Shown: positions 8,909 through 18,108, numbered from the stretch's first letter. The stretch: 64,000 nucleotides of DNA from Geomonas diazotrophica (GCF_018919385.1 NZ_JAHLMF010000002.1:62001-126000), one strand, 5' to 3'. Notes: a model not told the origin generated them from the letters alone. Made by a program: numbers and translations.

Positions 8909-9691
8909 TCAGAAAGCCCAGCCGACCCTCACGCCGAAGATATCGGACGAGGAATCGGGCTGAAAGTACGCGGTCCCCTGCACCATCTTGGGATCGGACC
9001 GCCGGAAACGGAACCCTTCGTAGAGAAGGGCCACGGTCAGGGAGCGATAGCTGACACCCGCCTCGGCGAACCCGCTCCACCTCCCCTTGGGGTGGAAGGT
9101 GGTGTCGCCGCTACCCTCGAAGTCGACGGTGTTCCCCACGTAGAAGGGATACTTGGCGCCCCCCCCGGCAGTGAACTTTACCCCTCCCGCAGAGGCCACA
9201 GAGCGGGCGCCCAGGCGGCAGTACCCCAGGTTCCAGGCCTCGGTATAGCCGGTGACCCGGGTACCGTCCGAAGTAGTGCTGTCCTGCAGGTCCCTGAGCC
9301 AGTAGCGGTAGCCGATGCCGCCGAACGGCTCGAGGACGATGTTCGCCGGGTGCAGACGGTAGCCCAGGTCCACTTCGGCATTGGTGCCGAGGTAGGTGAC
9401 GCGGGTGTGTACCGGAGTCGAATCCGGCGCCTGCGTCTCACCGCGGTAGCCGACCTCGGAACCGAACAGTTCCCCCTTGCCCCTCAAGGTGAAGGAGGAA
9501 TCGATGACGGCACCGACCCGGGCGCCCACGGAGAAGAGGGCACCCTCTTCCTTGAGGAGCCTCCGGCCGTTGATGCGCTCCTGCCAGGTGAAGTACTGCG
9601 TTGAAAAGTACGGCGTCAGCTCTTCCATTGTTCCCGCTGCGGCAGGCAGGGCGCAGCAAAGGACGATGACGGCGGCCAGGAGTGTCCTCAT
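8909..9691 (-). CDS. Outer-membrane beta-barrel protein, unknown role
   Basis: The 260-residue product starts with a clear signal peptide (LLAAVIVLCCALPAAAG, cut about residue 20). The rest alternates polar and hydrophobic residues in short strands and ends in Phe (RVGWAF), the usual barrel-insertion signal. Repeated segments such as GGIGYRYWLRD and AEAGVSYRSLTVALLYEGF look like strand-turn-strand units, so a small barrel of roughly 10-12 strands is likely. It follows rng by 13 bases and precedes crcB by 21. I do not recognise a specific family; an opacity-type or porin-like barrel is possible. Confidence 0.75.
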   Translation of the reverse strand: MRTLLAAVIVLCCALPAAAGTMEELTPYFSTQYFTWQERINGRRLLKEEGALFSVGARVGAVIDSSFTLRGKGELFGSEVGYRGETQAPDSTPVHTRVTYLGTNAEVDLGYRLHPANIVLEPFGGIGYRYWLRDLQDSTTSDGTRVTGYTEAWNLGYCRLGARSVASAGGVKFTAGGGAKYPFYVGNTVDFEGSGDTTFHPKGRWSGFAEAGVSYRSLTVALLYEGFRFRRSDPKMVQGTAYFQPDSSSDIFGVRVGWAF

Positions 9692-9704
9692 TGCGTCCTC
9701 ACGA

Positions 9705-12518
9705 TCAGGCAGGGGTCTCTTCCTTTTTCTTGCGCGGCGCCCGCGGCTTCTTGGGCTTCTCCTCCGACGCTGCGGCGGGCTCTGCGGCCTTTCTGGCGCG
9801 CTTGGCGGGAGCTTTCTCCTTGGCAGGCACCGCCTCGGCGGGCTTTGTCTCGGCAGCGGGGGCAGCTGTACCGGAACCGTTGGGCGCCTTCCCCTGCTTC
9901 GGCCCCTTGGCCGCCTTGGCTTTTCCAGGCTCTGCAGGCTCCTTGGCGGCCTTGGCCGCCTTGGGCTCTTTTGCCTGTTTCGGTGCTTTGGCTTCCTTGG
10001 GTGCGGCGGTTTCCGTGGCTTCCGTGGCTTCCTTGGGCTTTTTGGCAGCTTTGGCAGCCTTGGGCTTCGGAGCCGGCGTCTCGGTTACAGCCGGGGCGGG
10101 AGCCGATGCCGGTGCCTTGGTTGCGGCGCCCTTTGCGCCCCTTCCCTTTTTCGCCTGTACCGGTTTTTCCTGCGGTGCGTCCGCTGCGGCAGCGGGTGCC
10201 GCCGGCGTCGCGCCGGTCTCGGTGACGGCCTTGGTCTTGCGCGGGGTGCGCGCCTTCTTCTCCGGCTTGGCAGCCTCGACGGGCGCGGGCTCGCTCGCCT
10301 GCGAACGCTGCTCGGCAGGCGCCTCGGCCGGGGCGCTCATGGCCGCCACGCTTGCGACCGCCGCCTCGGGAGCACCATCAGCTGCGGCTCCCTTGCCGCG
10401 GCCCCTCCTCTTGCGCGCGGGCTTCTTCTCGCCTGGCTCTCCGCCCGGAGCGGCACCCTCGGCAACGGGTACGGCCTCCGCCGAAACGGCGGCTGCCGGC
10501 ACCTCGCTGGCAGCATGCGGGGCCTCCCCCGGCGTCTGCTCGCCAGCCGCTTCGTGCCCTCCCTTGCCGCGCCGTCTCTTGCGGCGACGTTTCTTCTTCA
10601 CCTCTTCGCCCGGCTCAGCGTGCGCCTGCTCCGCGTCTTGCGCCGCGGGCTGTTCCAGCACCGCGCCCGGCTCGGTAAGCTCGGCGGGGACTCCGCCAGC
10701 GAGCTCGACCATCGCCTCGCCGGAAGTGGCCGCATGCTCGGCGCCACCCTCGGCAGCTCCACCCTTGCCGCGCTTTCTCTTGCGCCGGCGCTTCTTCTTG
10801 TGTTCCTCCGGCTCCGACTCCAGCGTCACCACGTGCTCCGCGCCGCTTGGCTCCTCGATAACCGCGATGGGCACCGCCTCGGCGTGCTGCGCAGCCTCCG
10901 GCTCCTGTGCCTTCTTCCCTCTCTTCTTTTTCTTGCGCCCTTCGGCCGGCTCGGCGGCCAGCTGCTCTTCCTTGGCCGGGGCCTTCCCCTGGAACGGTTT
11001 TTCCTGCGGCAGATCCTCCTGCGGCAGCTTCTCCCGCTTGATCAGTTCGAGCTCCATCTGGTTCAGCAAGTAGGAAGGCTTCCCCTTGACCGTCACCTCG
11101 ATGTCGTAGTCGTTCTCGATCTGGGAGAGCTCGTGACGCTTGCGGTTCAGCAGGTAATAAGCGACTTCGAGCGGCAGGCTCCCCACCACCTCGCCGATGG
11201 TCCCCTTGGCGGCGGCAGCATGCACCTTCCTCAGGAAGGAAAGCGCCATCGCCTCGACCGACTTCACCTTCCCCCTACCGTCGCAGTGGGGACACTCGAG
11301 GGTGCTGGCCTGGTTCAGGGTCTGGCGGATGCGCTGGCGGGACATCTCCAGGAGCCCGAACTCCGAGATGCGCGCCACGTTCACCCGGGCCTTGTCCGCC
11401 TTGAGCGCGTTCTTCAGGGTCTTCTCCACCTCGGCGTTATGCTTTCTGTCGCGCATGTCGATGAAGTCGATGACGATGAGCCCCCCAAGGTCGCGCAGCC
11501 GCAACTGGCGCGCCGCCTCCTCGGCGGCCTCCAGGTTGGTCTTGAACGCGGTGTCCTCGACCCCCTTCTCGCCGGTGGACTTTCCGGAGTTGACGTCGAT
11601 GGAGACCAGGGCCTCGGTGGGCTCGATGAAGATGGAGCCCCCCGACTTGAGCGGCACCTTCTTCTCGTAGATCAGGTCGATCTGCTCCTCCAACTGGTAA
11701 CGGGAGAAGATGGGACGCTTCTCCTGGTGCATCTTGACCAGCTTCTCGAAGTCCGGGTCGATCTCCTTGAGCGCGTCGCGCACGTCCTTGAAGACGTCCT
11801 TGCTGTCGACCAGGACCTCGTCGATGTCCGAGGAGAAATAGTCGCGGATGGTCCGGATGATCAGCGCGGACTCCTGGTAGGCCATGCCGGCCCCCTTCAT
11901 CCCCGCCCCTCTCTCCCGGATCCCCTCGTACAGGGCAATCAGGCTGTCCAGGTCCTTTTGCAACTCGTCGCGGGTGCGCCCCATGGCCTCGGTGCGGATG
12001 ATGTAGCCGTACCCCTGCGGGATGGTCATCTCGGCGATGATTTCCTTGAGCTTCTTGCGCTCACCCTCGGCTTCCACCTTGCGGGAAATGCCGGCCGAGT
12101 CACTCCCCGGCATCAGCACCATGTAGCGCCCCGGCAGCGAGATGTAGGTGGTGAGGGCCGAGCCCTTGTTGTCGCGCTCACCCTTCTCGACCTGGACGAT
12201 CAGCTCCTGCCCCCTTCTCAGCACCTCCTGGATGCGGGGACGGCGGTGGCGCTGCTCCTCGGGGATGTCGTCACGCCATTTCCAGTTCTCCGGGTGCAGC
12301 TCGCCCATCTGAAGAAAGCCCAGCTTTTTCAGGCCGATGTCCACGAAGGCGGCCTGCAGCCCCGGCTCTACGCGGACCACCACCCCCTTGTAGATATTGC
12401 CGCGCGTCTGTTCGTTGCCGGCGATCTCGACATCCAGGTCCACCAGGCGTCCGTCCTCGACGATCGCCACCCGCGCCTCTTCAGCGTGAAGCGCATTGAT
12501 CAGCATCTTCTTTGACAT
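9705..12518 (-). CDS. Ribonuclease E/G with long basic repeat tail
   Basis: The first 500 residues form the RNase E/G core. They hold an S1 RNA-binding domain (GNIYKGVVVRVEPGLQAAFVDIG), the DNase I-like catalytic region with metal-binding Asp residues in VSIDVNSG and IDFIDM, and the zinc-link CPHCDGRG. The remaining 430 residues are low-complexity Ala/Pro/Lys/Glu sequence carrying at least three basic blocks (KKKRRRKRKRGKGG type). Such blocks probably bind RNA. At 937 residues it is nearer RNase E than RNase G in size, but the tail has no recognisable partner-binding motifs. It processes rRNA and mRNA. A 1012-codon frame on the other strand is a composition shadow. Confidence 0.93.
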   Translation of the reverse strand: MSKKMLINALHAEEARVAIVEDGRLVDLDVEIAGNEQTRGNIYKGVVVRVEPGLQAAFVDIGLKKLGFLQMGELHPENWKWRDDIPEEQRHRRPRIQEVLRRGQELIVQVEKGERDNKGSALTTYISLPGRYMVLMPGSDSAGISRKVEAEGERKKLKEIIAEMTIPQGYGYIIRTEAMGRTRDELQKDLDSLIALYEGIRERGAGMKGAGMAYQESALIIRTIRDYFSSDIDEVLVDSKDVFKDVRDALKEIDPDFEKLVKMHQEKRPIFSRYQLEEQIDLIYEKKVPLKSGGSIFIEPTEALVSIDVNSGKSTGEKGVEDTAFKTNLEAAEEAARQLRLRDLGGLIVIDFIDMRDRKHNAEVEKTLKNALKADKARVNVARISEFGLLEMSRQRIRQTLNQASTLECPHCDGRGKVKSVEAMALSFLRKVHAAAAKGTIGEVVGSLPLEVAYYLLNRKRHELSQIENDYDIEVTVKGKPSYLLNQMELELIKREKLPQEDLPQEKPFQGKAPAKEEQLAAEPAEGRKKKKRGKKAQEPEAAQHAEAVPIAVIEEPSGAEHVVTLESEPEEHKKKRRRKRKRGKGGAAEGGAEHAATSGEAMVELAGGVPAELTEPGAVLEQPAAQDAEQAHAEPGEEVKKKRRRKRRRGKGGHEAAGEQTPGEAPHAASEVPAAAVSAEAVPVAEGAAPGGEPGEKKPARKRRGRGKGAAADGAPEAAVASVAAMSAPAEAPAEQRSQASEPAPVEAAKPEKKARTPRKTKAVTETGATPAAPAAAADAPQEKPVQAKKGRGAKGAATKAPASAPAPAVTETPAPKPKAAKAAKKPKEATEATETAAPKEAKAPKQAKEPKAAKAAKEPAEPGKAKAAKGPKQGKAPNGSGTAAPAAETKPAEAVPAKEKAPAKRARKAAEPAAASEEKPKKPRAPRKKKEETPA

Positions 12519-13086
12519 AGATTCTTTGTTCCCTTTCCTTTAGGGGCCGCGTGAGCCGGTCGCATCAGGACCAAGGCAGCATTCGCGCCCAGTTTGTTAT
12601 CACGCCGGCGGGAGCCGGTCGTTTCTTCTCTATATGCATCCCCGATAAGGAGCCGGGGCTGGCAAGATTAATGAAAACCGAGTGATTATAGCAGAGTTTT
12701 TTTCTCCCGCACCATAAAAAAGCATAGTGACCACGCGGCATTGTCCTGCGCCGGCGCTCCCCGCCAACCCTTTTCATCGTGTGGGCGCCCTCCACATGAG
12801 GACAAGGCGGCAACAGCGCACATGAAATGTGACGCAATTTCAGATGGTTGCCGCCGAGACCCGCCGTCCGCGCCACCGCAAAATCAGACCGCGTCGCCGT
12901 ATATGCGCCCGGCGAAGCGTGCGAAAAAAGGGGAGCACTACCCACCCTTCCCGCGGGAAGAGGCGCCCCCCTCCCCATGACCGCCGTCGCGAGTATCGCC
13001 GCAAATAGCTATTTATGACGCTCAAGAATTGTGCTATGGATTCATGAGCGGCCGCCTCGGCCGGATCACCCCCGGAAGGTACCGCC
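12519..13086. other. Intergenic region between rng and HEPN-like gene
   Basis: This 568-base stretch lies between divergent genes. It contains the rng promoter (about 12690) and a rng leader of roughly 160 bases. In the leader CCCCG (12640-12644) can pair with CGGGG (12654-12658). RNase E genes in other bacteria are controlled through structured leaders, so this hairpin is a candidate. I see no convincing gene in the rest; short frames there lack ribosome sites. Confidence 0.5.
12685..12693 (-). promoter_or_regulatory. Extended -10 promoter for rng
   Basis: The minus strand reads TGCTATAAT here, a perfect -10 hexamer with the TG extension. No good -35 box lies 16-18 bases upstream, which is common for extended -10 promoters. 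It predicts a 5' leader of about 160 bases for rng. Confidence 0.55.
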
Positions 13087-13575
13087 ATGCAGGGAATCAA
13101 AATCGACGTTACCGCGCTCAACCCCATCTACCTCGAAATGGGAGCGGCGGTCCAGGACTGCCAGCGGATCGAGCTTTACATCTCGTTCATCGTGACGCTC
13201 CTGATCGACCTGAGCGACGGCGACCTGACCGAGCAGGAATTCCTGGGCACCATGGAATCTCTGGGAGCCCAGACCTTGGGGCGCCTCATGGAGGAGATCA
13301 AGCAGAAGGTCGGCTTCACCGACCAGTCGGTGTACGCGCTCAGAAAGGCGCTCAAGGCCAGGAACTTCCTGATCCACCGTTTCTACAACGAGCGCTCCGA
13401 CCTATTGCTGACCAACGAGGGGCGCGAAAAGGCGCTCCGTGAAATCCGCGCCAAGAGGGCGGAGCTCAACACTGCCAACGCCATGCTCGATCCCGTCATG
13501 AAGGACCTGATCAGGCTGAAGGGTATCGATATGGACCAGTTCAGGACGGAACTGGAACAACGATTCGAAACGTAA
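13087..13575 (+). CDS. Small helical protein with HEPN-like R-x4-H motif
   Basis: I do not recognise this 162-residue protein. It looks entirely helical. Near residue 100 it carries ALKARNFLIHRFYNER, which fits the R-N-x3-H pattern (R-x4-6-H) of HEPN-domain RNases and HEPN toxins, with an aromatic two residues after the His as in HepT-type proteins. No nucleotidyltransferase antitoxin is adjacent. A GGAAGG site precedes the ATG. The next gene (DUF2721) starts 26 bases later and the amidohydrolase after that, so the three may form an operon. The HEPN assignment is an inference from the motif only. Confidence 0.7.
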   Translation: MQGIKIDVTALNPIYLEMGAAVQDCQRIELYISFIVTLLIDLSDGDLTEQEFLGTMESLGAQTLGRLMEEIKQKVGFTDQSVYALRKALKARNFLIHRFYNERSDLLLTNEGREKALREIRAKRAELNTANAMLDPVMKDLIRLKGIDMDQFRTELEQRFET

Positions 13576-13601
13576 AGAGGATCCACAAGGAGATTTAGTA
13601 G

Positions 13602-14066
13602 ATGCTGCGCGATTCTCAGACCATCGGCACCATGGCCCACGTCATCCAGCTCTCGGTAGCCCCCGTTTTCCTGCTCACCGCGATAGGGACCATGCTGAGC
13701 GTGATGACCAACCGCCTGGCGCGCGTCATCGACCGCGCCCGTTTCCACGAGGCGAAGCTGGAGAATGCCGCTCCCGACGCGGTCCCCCGGCTGCACGCTG
13801 CGCTCGCCGTACTGAAGCGCCGCGCCGACCTGATCGGGCACGCGATCTTTCTGTGCACCGCCACCGCAGTCCTCGTCTGCACCGTGATCGCCATGCTCTT
13901 CATAGGCGACTACCTGCGCTACGACATCTCGCTCCCGGTCGCCCTTTTGTTCATCGTCGGCATGATCCTCATGGTGTCCGGGCTGGTCTGTTTCCTGCGC
14001 GAGATCTTCATAGCCAAGGCGAGCCTCCAGATCGGCCCGAACCAGGATGTCAACCGGCGCCACTGA
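13602..14066 (+). CDS. DUF2721 membrane protein
   Basis: This 154-residue inner-membrane protein has three hydrophobic helices (about residues 15-35, 82-104 and 112-135). The amphipathic segment TNRLARVIDRARFHEAKL after the first helix is characteristic of DUF2721. No function is established for the family. An AAGGAG site precedes the start by 9 bases. It lies between the HEPN-like gene and an amidohydrolase on the same strand. Confidence 0.82.
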   Translation: MLRDSQTIGTMAHVIQLSVAPVFLLTAIGTMLSVMTNRLARVIDRARFHEAKLENAAPDAVPRLHAALAVLKRRADLIGHAIFLCTATAVLVCTVIAMLFIGDYLRYDISLPVALLFIVGMILMVSGLVCFLREIFIAKASLQIGPNQDVNRRH

Positions 14067-14086
14067 GGGCGCCAAGGAGGTCGCAG

Positions 14087-14875
14087 ATGACACCCGAGCT
14101 CGCCGCCACCGTCCCCGTCTTCGACAGCCACTTCCACATCATCGACCGCCGCTTTCCCCTGGTGGAAAACCAGGGTTTCCTCCCCGACGACTTCACCTGC
14201 CGCGACTACCTGCAGCGCACCGCCGGCGTGAACCTCGCGGGCGGCGCCATCGTCTCGGGTTCGTTCCAGGCCCTGGACCAGTCCTACCTGGAGGACGCCC
14301 TCGCCACCCTGGGAACAGATTTCGTGGGCGTGACCCAGCTTCCGGTCGGGGTGAGCGACGACGAGGTGCTGCGCCTGAACGGGCTGGGCGTGCGCGCGGT
14401 GCGCTTCAACATCAAGCGCGGCGGTTCGGAAGGAATAGAGCACCTGGACCGGATGGCACGCCGGGTCCACGAACTGGCAGGGTGGCACGTGGAGCTCTAC
14501 GTCGACTCCCGCGAACTCCCCGGGCTCGCCCCCATGCTGGTCGGGCTTCCCGCGGTCAGCATCGACCACCTGGGGCTCTCCGCGACCGGCCTTCCGGCCC
14601 TGCTGTCGCTGGTGGAGCGGGGTGTTCGCGTAAAAGCGACCGGCTTCGGCAGGGTCGACTTCGACGTGGCCGGTGCCCTCCGGGACATCTGCCGCGCCAA
14701 CCCCAACGCCCTCATGTTCGGCACCGACCTCCCCTCCACCCGCGCCCCCCGCCCCTACCGCGACGATGACCTGCGTCTCATACTGGACACGCTCGACCTG
14801 GATCTCGCCCGTAAAGTTCTTTGCCGAAATGCCATTGAGTTTTACCGCCCTGCGTCCAGCCACACCCTAGACTAA
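14087..14875 (+). CDS. Amidohydrolase family metal-dependent hydrolase
   Basis: The 262-residue protein opens with FDSHFHIIDRRFPL, the metal-binding HxH strand of TIM-barrel amidohydrolases (amidohydrolase-2 type). Later it has SIDHLG (metal or catalytic His) near residue 170 and MFGTDLPSTRAP (catalytic Asp) near residue 215. I start it at MTPELAA because AAGGAGG lies 7 bases before this ATG; a longer in-frame frame overlaps the DUF2721 gene and is not credible. The substrate is unknown; relatives act on lactones and dicarboxylic acids. It should be cytoplasmic. Confidence 0.88.
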   Translation: MTPELAATVPVFDSHFHIIDRRFPLVENQGFLPDDFTCRDYLQRTAGVNLAGGAIVSGSFQALDQSYLEDALATLGTDFVGVTQLPVGVSDDEVLRLNGLGVRAVRFNIKRGGSEGIEHLDRMARRVHELAGWHVELYVDSRELPGLAPMLVGLPAVSIDHLGLSATGLPALLSLVERGVRVKATGFGRVDFDVAGALRDICRANPNALMFGTDLPSTRAPRPYRDDDLRLILDTLDLDLARKVLCRNAIEFYRPASSHTLD

Positions 14876-14910
14876 TGAGCACTTCTTTACCATATTAGTC
14901 CAAAATAATT

Positions 14911-14939
14911 TTGACGTTTGTAGCTTTTTATATTAAAAA
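14911..14939 (+). promoter_or_regulatory. Possible promoter for the receiver-like/LysM pair
   Basis: TTGACG (14911-14916) is followed after 17 bases by TAAAAA (14934-14939) in a markedly AT-rich stretch within an otherwise GC-rich genome. The -10 match is only 4 of 6. Confidence 0.35.
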
Positions 14940-15036
14940 CAAACGGCGTCCTACACTTCAGGTTCAGGCGGTACCGCTACATCCAATTTATTACAGATAC
15001 GATCTACTCTCCTCATTCACAGGTGATAGGTATTCA

Positions 15037-16485
15037 ATGGCTGAGATCTTCTTCATAGCCAGTGATGAACGTGCACTCGATCTTATCGAGAGCCTGCGCA
15101 TCCAGTCTCCGAAAAGCCTTACCTTCGAGACGGACCTCCCCAGTGCCATCAGGAGGTTGCCCAAGGAGCACCCGCACTACGTTTTCATCCAGAGCAGCCT
15201 CGATGGCATTCCCGGAGAGGAGATCGCCACCCAGGCCAGGGCGCTGATCGCTGACCCTTCCGTGCAGTTGGTCCTGCTCGAGGAAGACGAGTCGTCCGGA
15301 CGCTCCCCTGCAGGGTTTGTTCGCTCCTTCAGCCTCAACCTCCCCACCGCACGCCTGAGCGAAGAGGTGATGCAGCTGCTGACGACGGAAACAATTTCCG
15401 GGGCGCCTTCCAGCGCCCCTGCCGATCTTTCCGATCTCTCCGACCTTGCCGACCTCCCCGACCTTTTCACGCTGGATGACACCGCCGAATTCGAGATCCC
15501 TGACTTCGACGATGCCGGGTTCGAACCGCACCTCGCCCCCTTGTGGCCGGACCAGCCGGAAGCCGTGACAGAAAAGGGAGCGGCGCTGGATCAGCCTGCG
15601 GCCAAAGAGTTTGAAGCCCTTCACAGCGAGGAGATCGGCTTCTTCGTGTCCGAGCCGTCGTCCCTTCGGCTCTCGCAGCAGGAGCCCGCACCTACTGCGC
15701 CGGTCATCCCGGGCACCCCGGTTGCCCGGGTCGCGCCGGAGGCTCAAAAAGAGCCCGCGCAAGCAGTGCCGGAGGTCCCGACTGCCCAGGAGCCGCCCCA
15801 GACGGGAAAGGCGGCGCCCCCCCCTCGTAAGCCCTTGTACCCTACCCCCGACCAGATCTACCGGAAGCCGCCTGAACTATGCGGAGACGCGCCGGAAGAA
15901 GGTGACGCTGCACCCGTCTCCGGCGCTGTGACCGGCAGCAACAGGCGCAACCTGGCGAGCGTTGCCGTGCTCGGGATAGTGGTCGCTTTGGGCGTCGTCT
16001 TCTGGCAGCGCTCGAAACCGGAACCGGTGCCGCCCACGCCGCGCCCGGCACCGGCCCCGGCGGCCGTGGCGCCCGCCCCCCCTGCGCCCGCTCCCGCACC
16101 GGCCACGGAACAGGCGGAAAGCAAGCTGCCCGGTTTCGTCCCCAAGGTTCCCGCCGACGCGGCCTATGCTGCGGCTCATCCGGGGTGGGAGCTCTACCGC
16201 GGAGACCGGAAGCAGTTCAGGATCTACCGGGAACAGGGGAAGGTCAGGGCCATCCAGGTGCTGGCCGAAGGGGACGGCGACCTCAACGAGAACCTGCCGG
16301 GAAGCTTCTTCAAGGAGGCGACCGGGGGGGACCTTCCCGGTAAAGCCGGGGCAAGGGAGCAGGACGGCCTGGCCATCGAGACCAGGAAGGCCAAGGACGG
16401 CGCCGAGATCGCGATCTACCGCGAGAAGGCCAACAGGCGCATCCGGGGGCTCGTGTTGCAGCTCCCGGACAAGAGACAAAAATGA
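15037..16485 (+). CDS. Membrane protein with N-terminal receiver-like domain
   Basis: This 482-residue protein is not a known family to me. Residues 1-115 look like a receiver fold (MAEIFFIASDERALDLI and YVFIQSSLDGIPGEE). The position where a receiver would carry its phosphorylated Asp is Gln, so this is probably a pseudo-receiver. A long acidic, Pro-rich linker follows, then one membrane helix (NLASVAVLGIVVALGVVFW, about residue 310), a second Pro/Ala linker, and a 100-residue C-terminal domain (AHPGWELYRGDRKQFRIY). I chose the ATG at 15037 because the upstream extension has no domain-like content. It precedes the LysM gene by 84 bases and the two may work together in the envelope. Confidence 0.65.
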   Translation: MAEIFFIASDERALDLIESLRIQSPKSLTFETDLPSAIRRLPKEHPHYVFIQSSLDGIPGEEIATQARALIADPSVQLVLLEEDESSGRSPAGFVRSFSLNLPTARLSEEVMQLLTTETISGAPSSAPADLSDLSDLADLPDLFTLDDTAEFEIPDFDDAGFEPHLAPLWPDQPEAVTEKGAALDQPAAKEFEALHSEEIGFFVSEPSSLRLSQQEPAPTAPVIPGTPVARVAPEAQKEPAQAVPEVPTAQEPPQTGKAAPPPRKPLYPTPDQIYRKPPELCGDAPEEGDAAPVSGAVTGSNRRNLASVAVLGIVVALGVVFWQRSKPEPVPPTPRPAPAPAAVAPAPPAPAPAPATEQAESKLPGFVPKVPADAAYAAAHPGWELYRGDRKQFRIYREQGKVRAIQVLAEGDGDLNENLPGSFFKEATGGDLPGKAGAREQDGLAIETRKAKDGAEIAIYREKANRRIRGLVLQLPDKRQK

Positions 16486-16569
16486 GGCACCACCACGACA
16501 ATCTACAGTTGATTTCAGTTTCAGTCATGCCGTCGCATACCGCGTCAGCCAATTTTTCCGGGAGTTTGC

Positions 16570-18108
16570 ATGCTGGTTAGTCTCGACAAGAAGCAACTGG
16601 GCCTGGCCCTGATCCTGCTGGGCGCTTTTCCGTTAACCTCTCATTCCATCGACAAGAAGTTCGAGATTGAACCAGCCGCCCTGGCCAAGAAGTACCCCAT
16701 GCCGGCTCCCGCCCCGAAAACGAAGCCGGTCCCCAAGGCCACGGGGACGGTGGCCTACAAGGTAAAGCGCGGAGACTTCCTGTACCGGGTGCTGGCCAGG
16801 GAATACGGCATCACGGGCGACCGGGCCGACGCGGTGGCCCGCAGGGTCCAGGCCGCCAATCATCTCACGGACATCCGCAGACTGCGGGTGGGCGCGACGC
16901 TCCTGATCCCCATCGATGCGACCGAGCAGGTCGCCAGGCCGAAGCCGCGCCGCGCCGTCAAGGTCGCAGCCGCCAAACCGGGCAGGATCGCACCGCCCGC
17001 GGTAAAGGGCGCCACCATGATGTTCTTCAAGGCCCCCGCGACGCAACCGGCGGTGCCGCAGGCTTCGGTATCCAGCACCGGGGGGGTGCAGGACGCGGCG
17101 CAGGTCTGGCCGCAACTGGTCCCGAACGCCCCCTCCAGCAAGGCCCAGCTCGATTATCTCTCCAGCGCGTTCTCGCTCTCGCTCGACCCGGAGCGCTACC
17201 CGGTGCTGGCGGCCCAGGACGGCGGCGCCATCCTCGTCGATGCCGGCGCCACGCTCCCGCCGCTGGTGAAGTCGCTGCTCCAGGAGAAAAACCCGCAGTT
17301 GAGCGTGGTTTCCGAGCGTCCCGACAATCCCCGCGCCTTCTACCGCGCCCTGCTGACCGCCGCCCGGTTCTATTCCTTCGAGGAGGACTTCCTGGTTGAC
17401 TTCGGCACCGACTGCAAGGTCACCGTCCAAGCCGACTTCAAGATAGAGAAGAGCCAGGACAGCCTGCTGCGCCAGGACATCACCCTGCTCAAGGTCCCCG
17501 GCAAGCGCCCCGCCACCCCGCAGGCGCTGGTCCGTCTCCTCAGCACGCACGGCTTCAAGCTGGTGGAGACCCCCTCGACCGCCCCCATCATCACCGGCAG
17601 GCCTGACGACAGCGTGCTGTACCAGATCCCCGAGAAGGACCCGAGGGGAATCGCGGACGCGCTCCTGGAAGCGCTCGGGATCCGGTTCCAGGCCGACAAG
17701 AGCATCGACCTCTACGCGGGCGACAACAACGGCGTCCGGCTCGAGATCCCCGTGTACCGCTACTTCGAGAAGAACGGCAGGCGTTACGTGCTGGCACGTT
17801 TCCAAGGGGATCCGCTCGGCGACTCGCTCACGAACCTCCTGGAGGGCAAGGGTTACCAAGTCATCGCGGTCCAGGATCACGACGACCTGCAAAGCCTGTC
17901 CGACAAGTTGCTGAACCGGCTTGATATTGCCGGACGCTACGGCGACCAGGAGCTGTGGTCGCTTTGGGAGAAGGGATACGGGGTGCGCATGCCCGGCGTG
18001 ATGCTCAACGACGCGAAGGGGGGCAGGATCTTCATCACGGATCGCAAGGTCGATCCGCTGGTGCAGGAGCTGGCAAAATTAAACGGCTACCGGCAGGAAA
18101 CCCGGTAG
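16570..18108 (+). CDS. LysM-domain envelope protein
   Basis: The 512-residue product has an N-terminal hydrophobic segment (LGLALILLGAFPLTS) acting as signal or anchor. A LysM-type motif follows (about residues 58-115: YKVKRGDFLYRVLAREYG ... LRVGATLLIPI), which binds peptidoglycan or a similar glycan. The remaining 380 residues form domains I do not recognise, with conserved-looking segments LLTAARFYSFEEDFLVDFG and GIADALLEALGIRFQADK. A GGAG site precedes the ATG. Its stop codon lies inside a perfect 12-bp hairpin that also serves the convergent gene. Relatives in Geobacter are found near secretion and pilus genes, but none is visible here. Confidence 0.75.
   Translation: MLVSLDKKQLGLALILLGAFPLTSHSIDKKFEIEPAALAKKYPMPAPAPKTKPVPKATGTVAYKVKRGDFLYRVLAREYGITGDRADAVARRVQAANHLTDIRRLRVGATLLIPIDATEQVARPKPRRAVKVAAAKPGRIAPPAVKGATMMFFKAPATQPAVPQASVSSTGGVQDAAQVWPQLVPNAPSSKAQLDYLSSAFSLSLDPERYPVLAAQDGGAILVDAGATLPPLVKSLLQEKNPQLSVVSERPDNPRAFYRALLTAARFYSFEEDFLVDFGTDCKVTVQADFKIEKSQDSLLRQDITLLKVPGKRPATPQALVRLLSTHGFKLVETPSTAPIITGRPDDSVLYQIPEKDPRGIADALLEALGIRFQADKSIDLYAGDNNGVRLEIPVYRYFEKNGRRYVLARFQGDPLGDSLTNLLEGKGYQVIAVQDHDDLQSLSDKLLNRLDIAGRYGDQELWSLWEKGYGVRMPGVMLNDAKGGRIFITDRKVDPLVQELAKLNGYRQETR

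Noticed and set aside
9477-12515. A 1012-codon open frame on the plus strand
   Set aside because: It lies exactly opposite the RNase E/G gene, is Arg/Leu/Gly-rich without domains, and arises from the high GC and low-complexity tail of the real gene.
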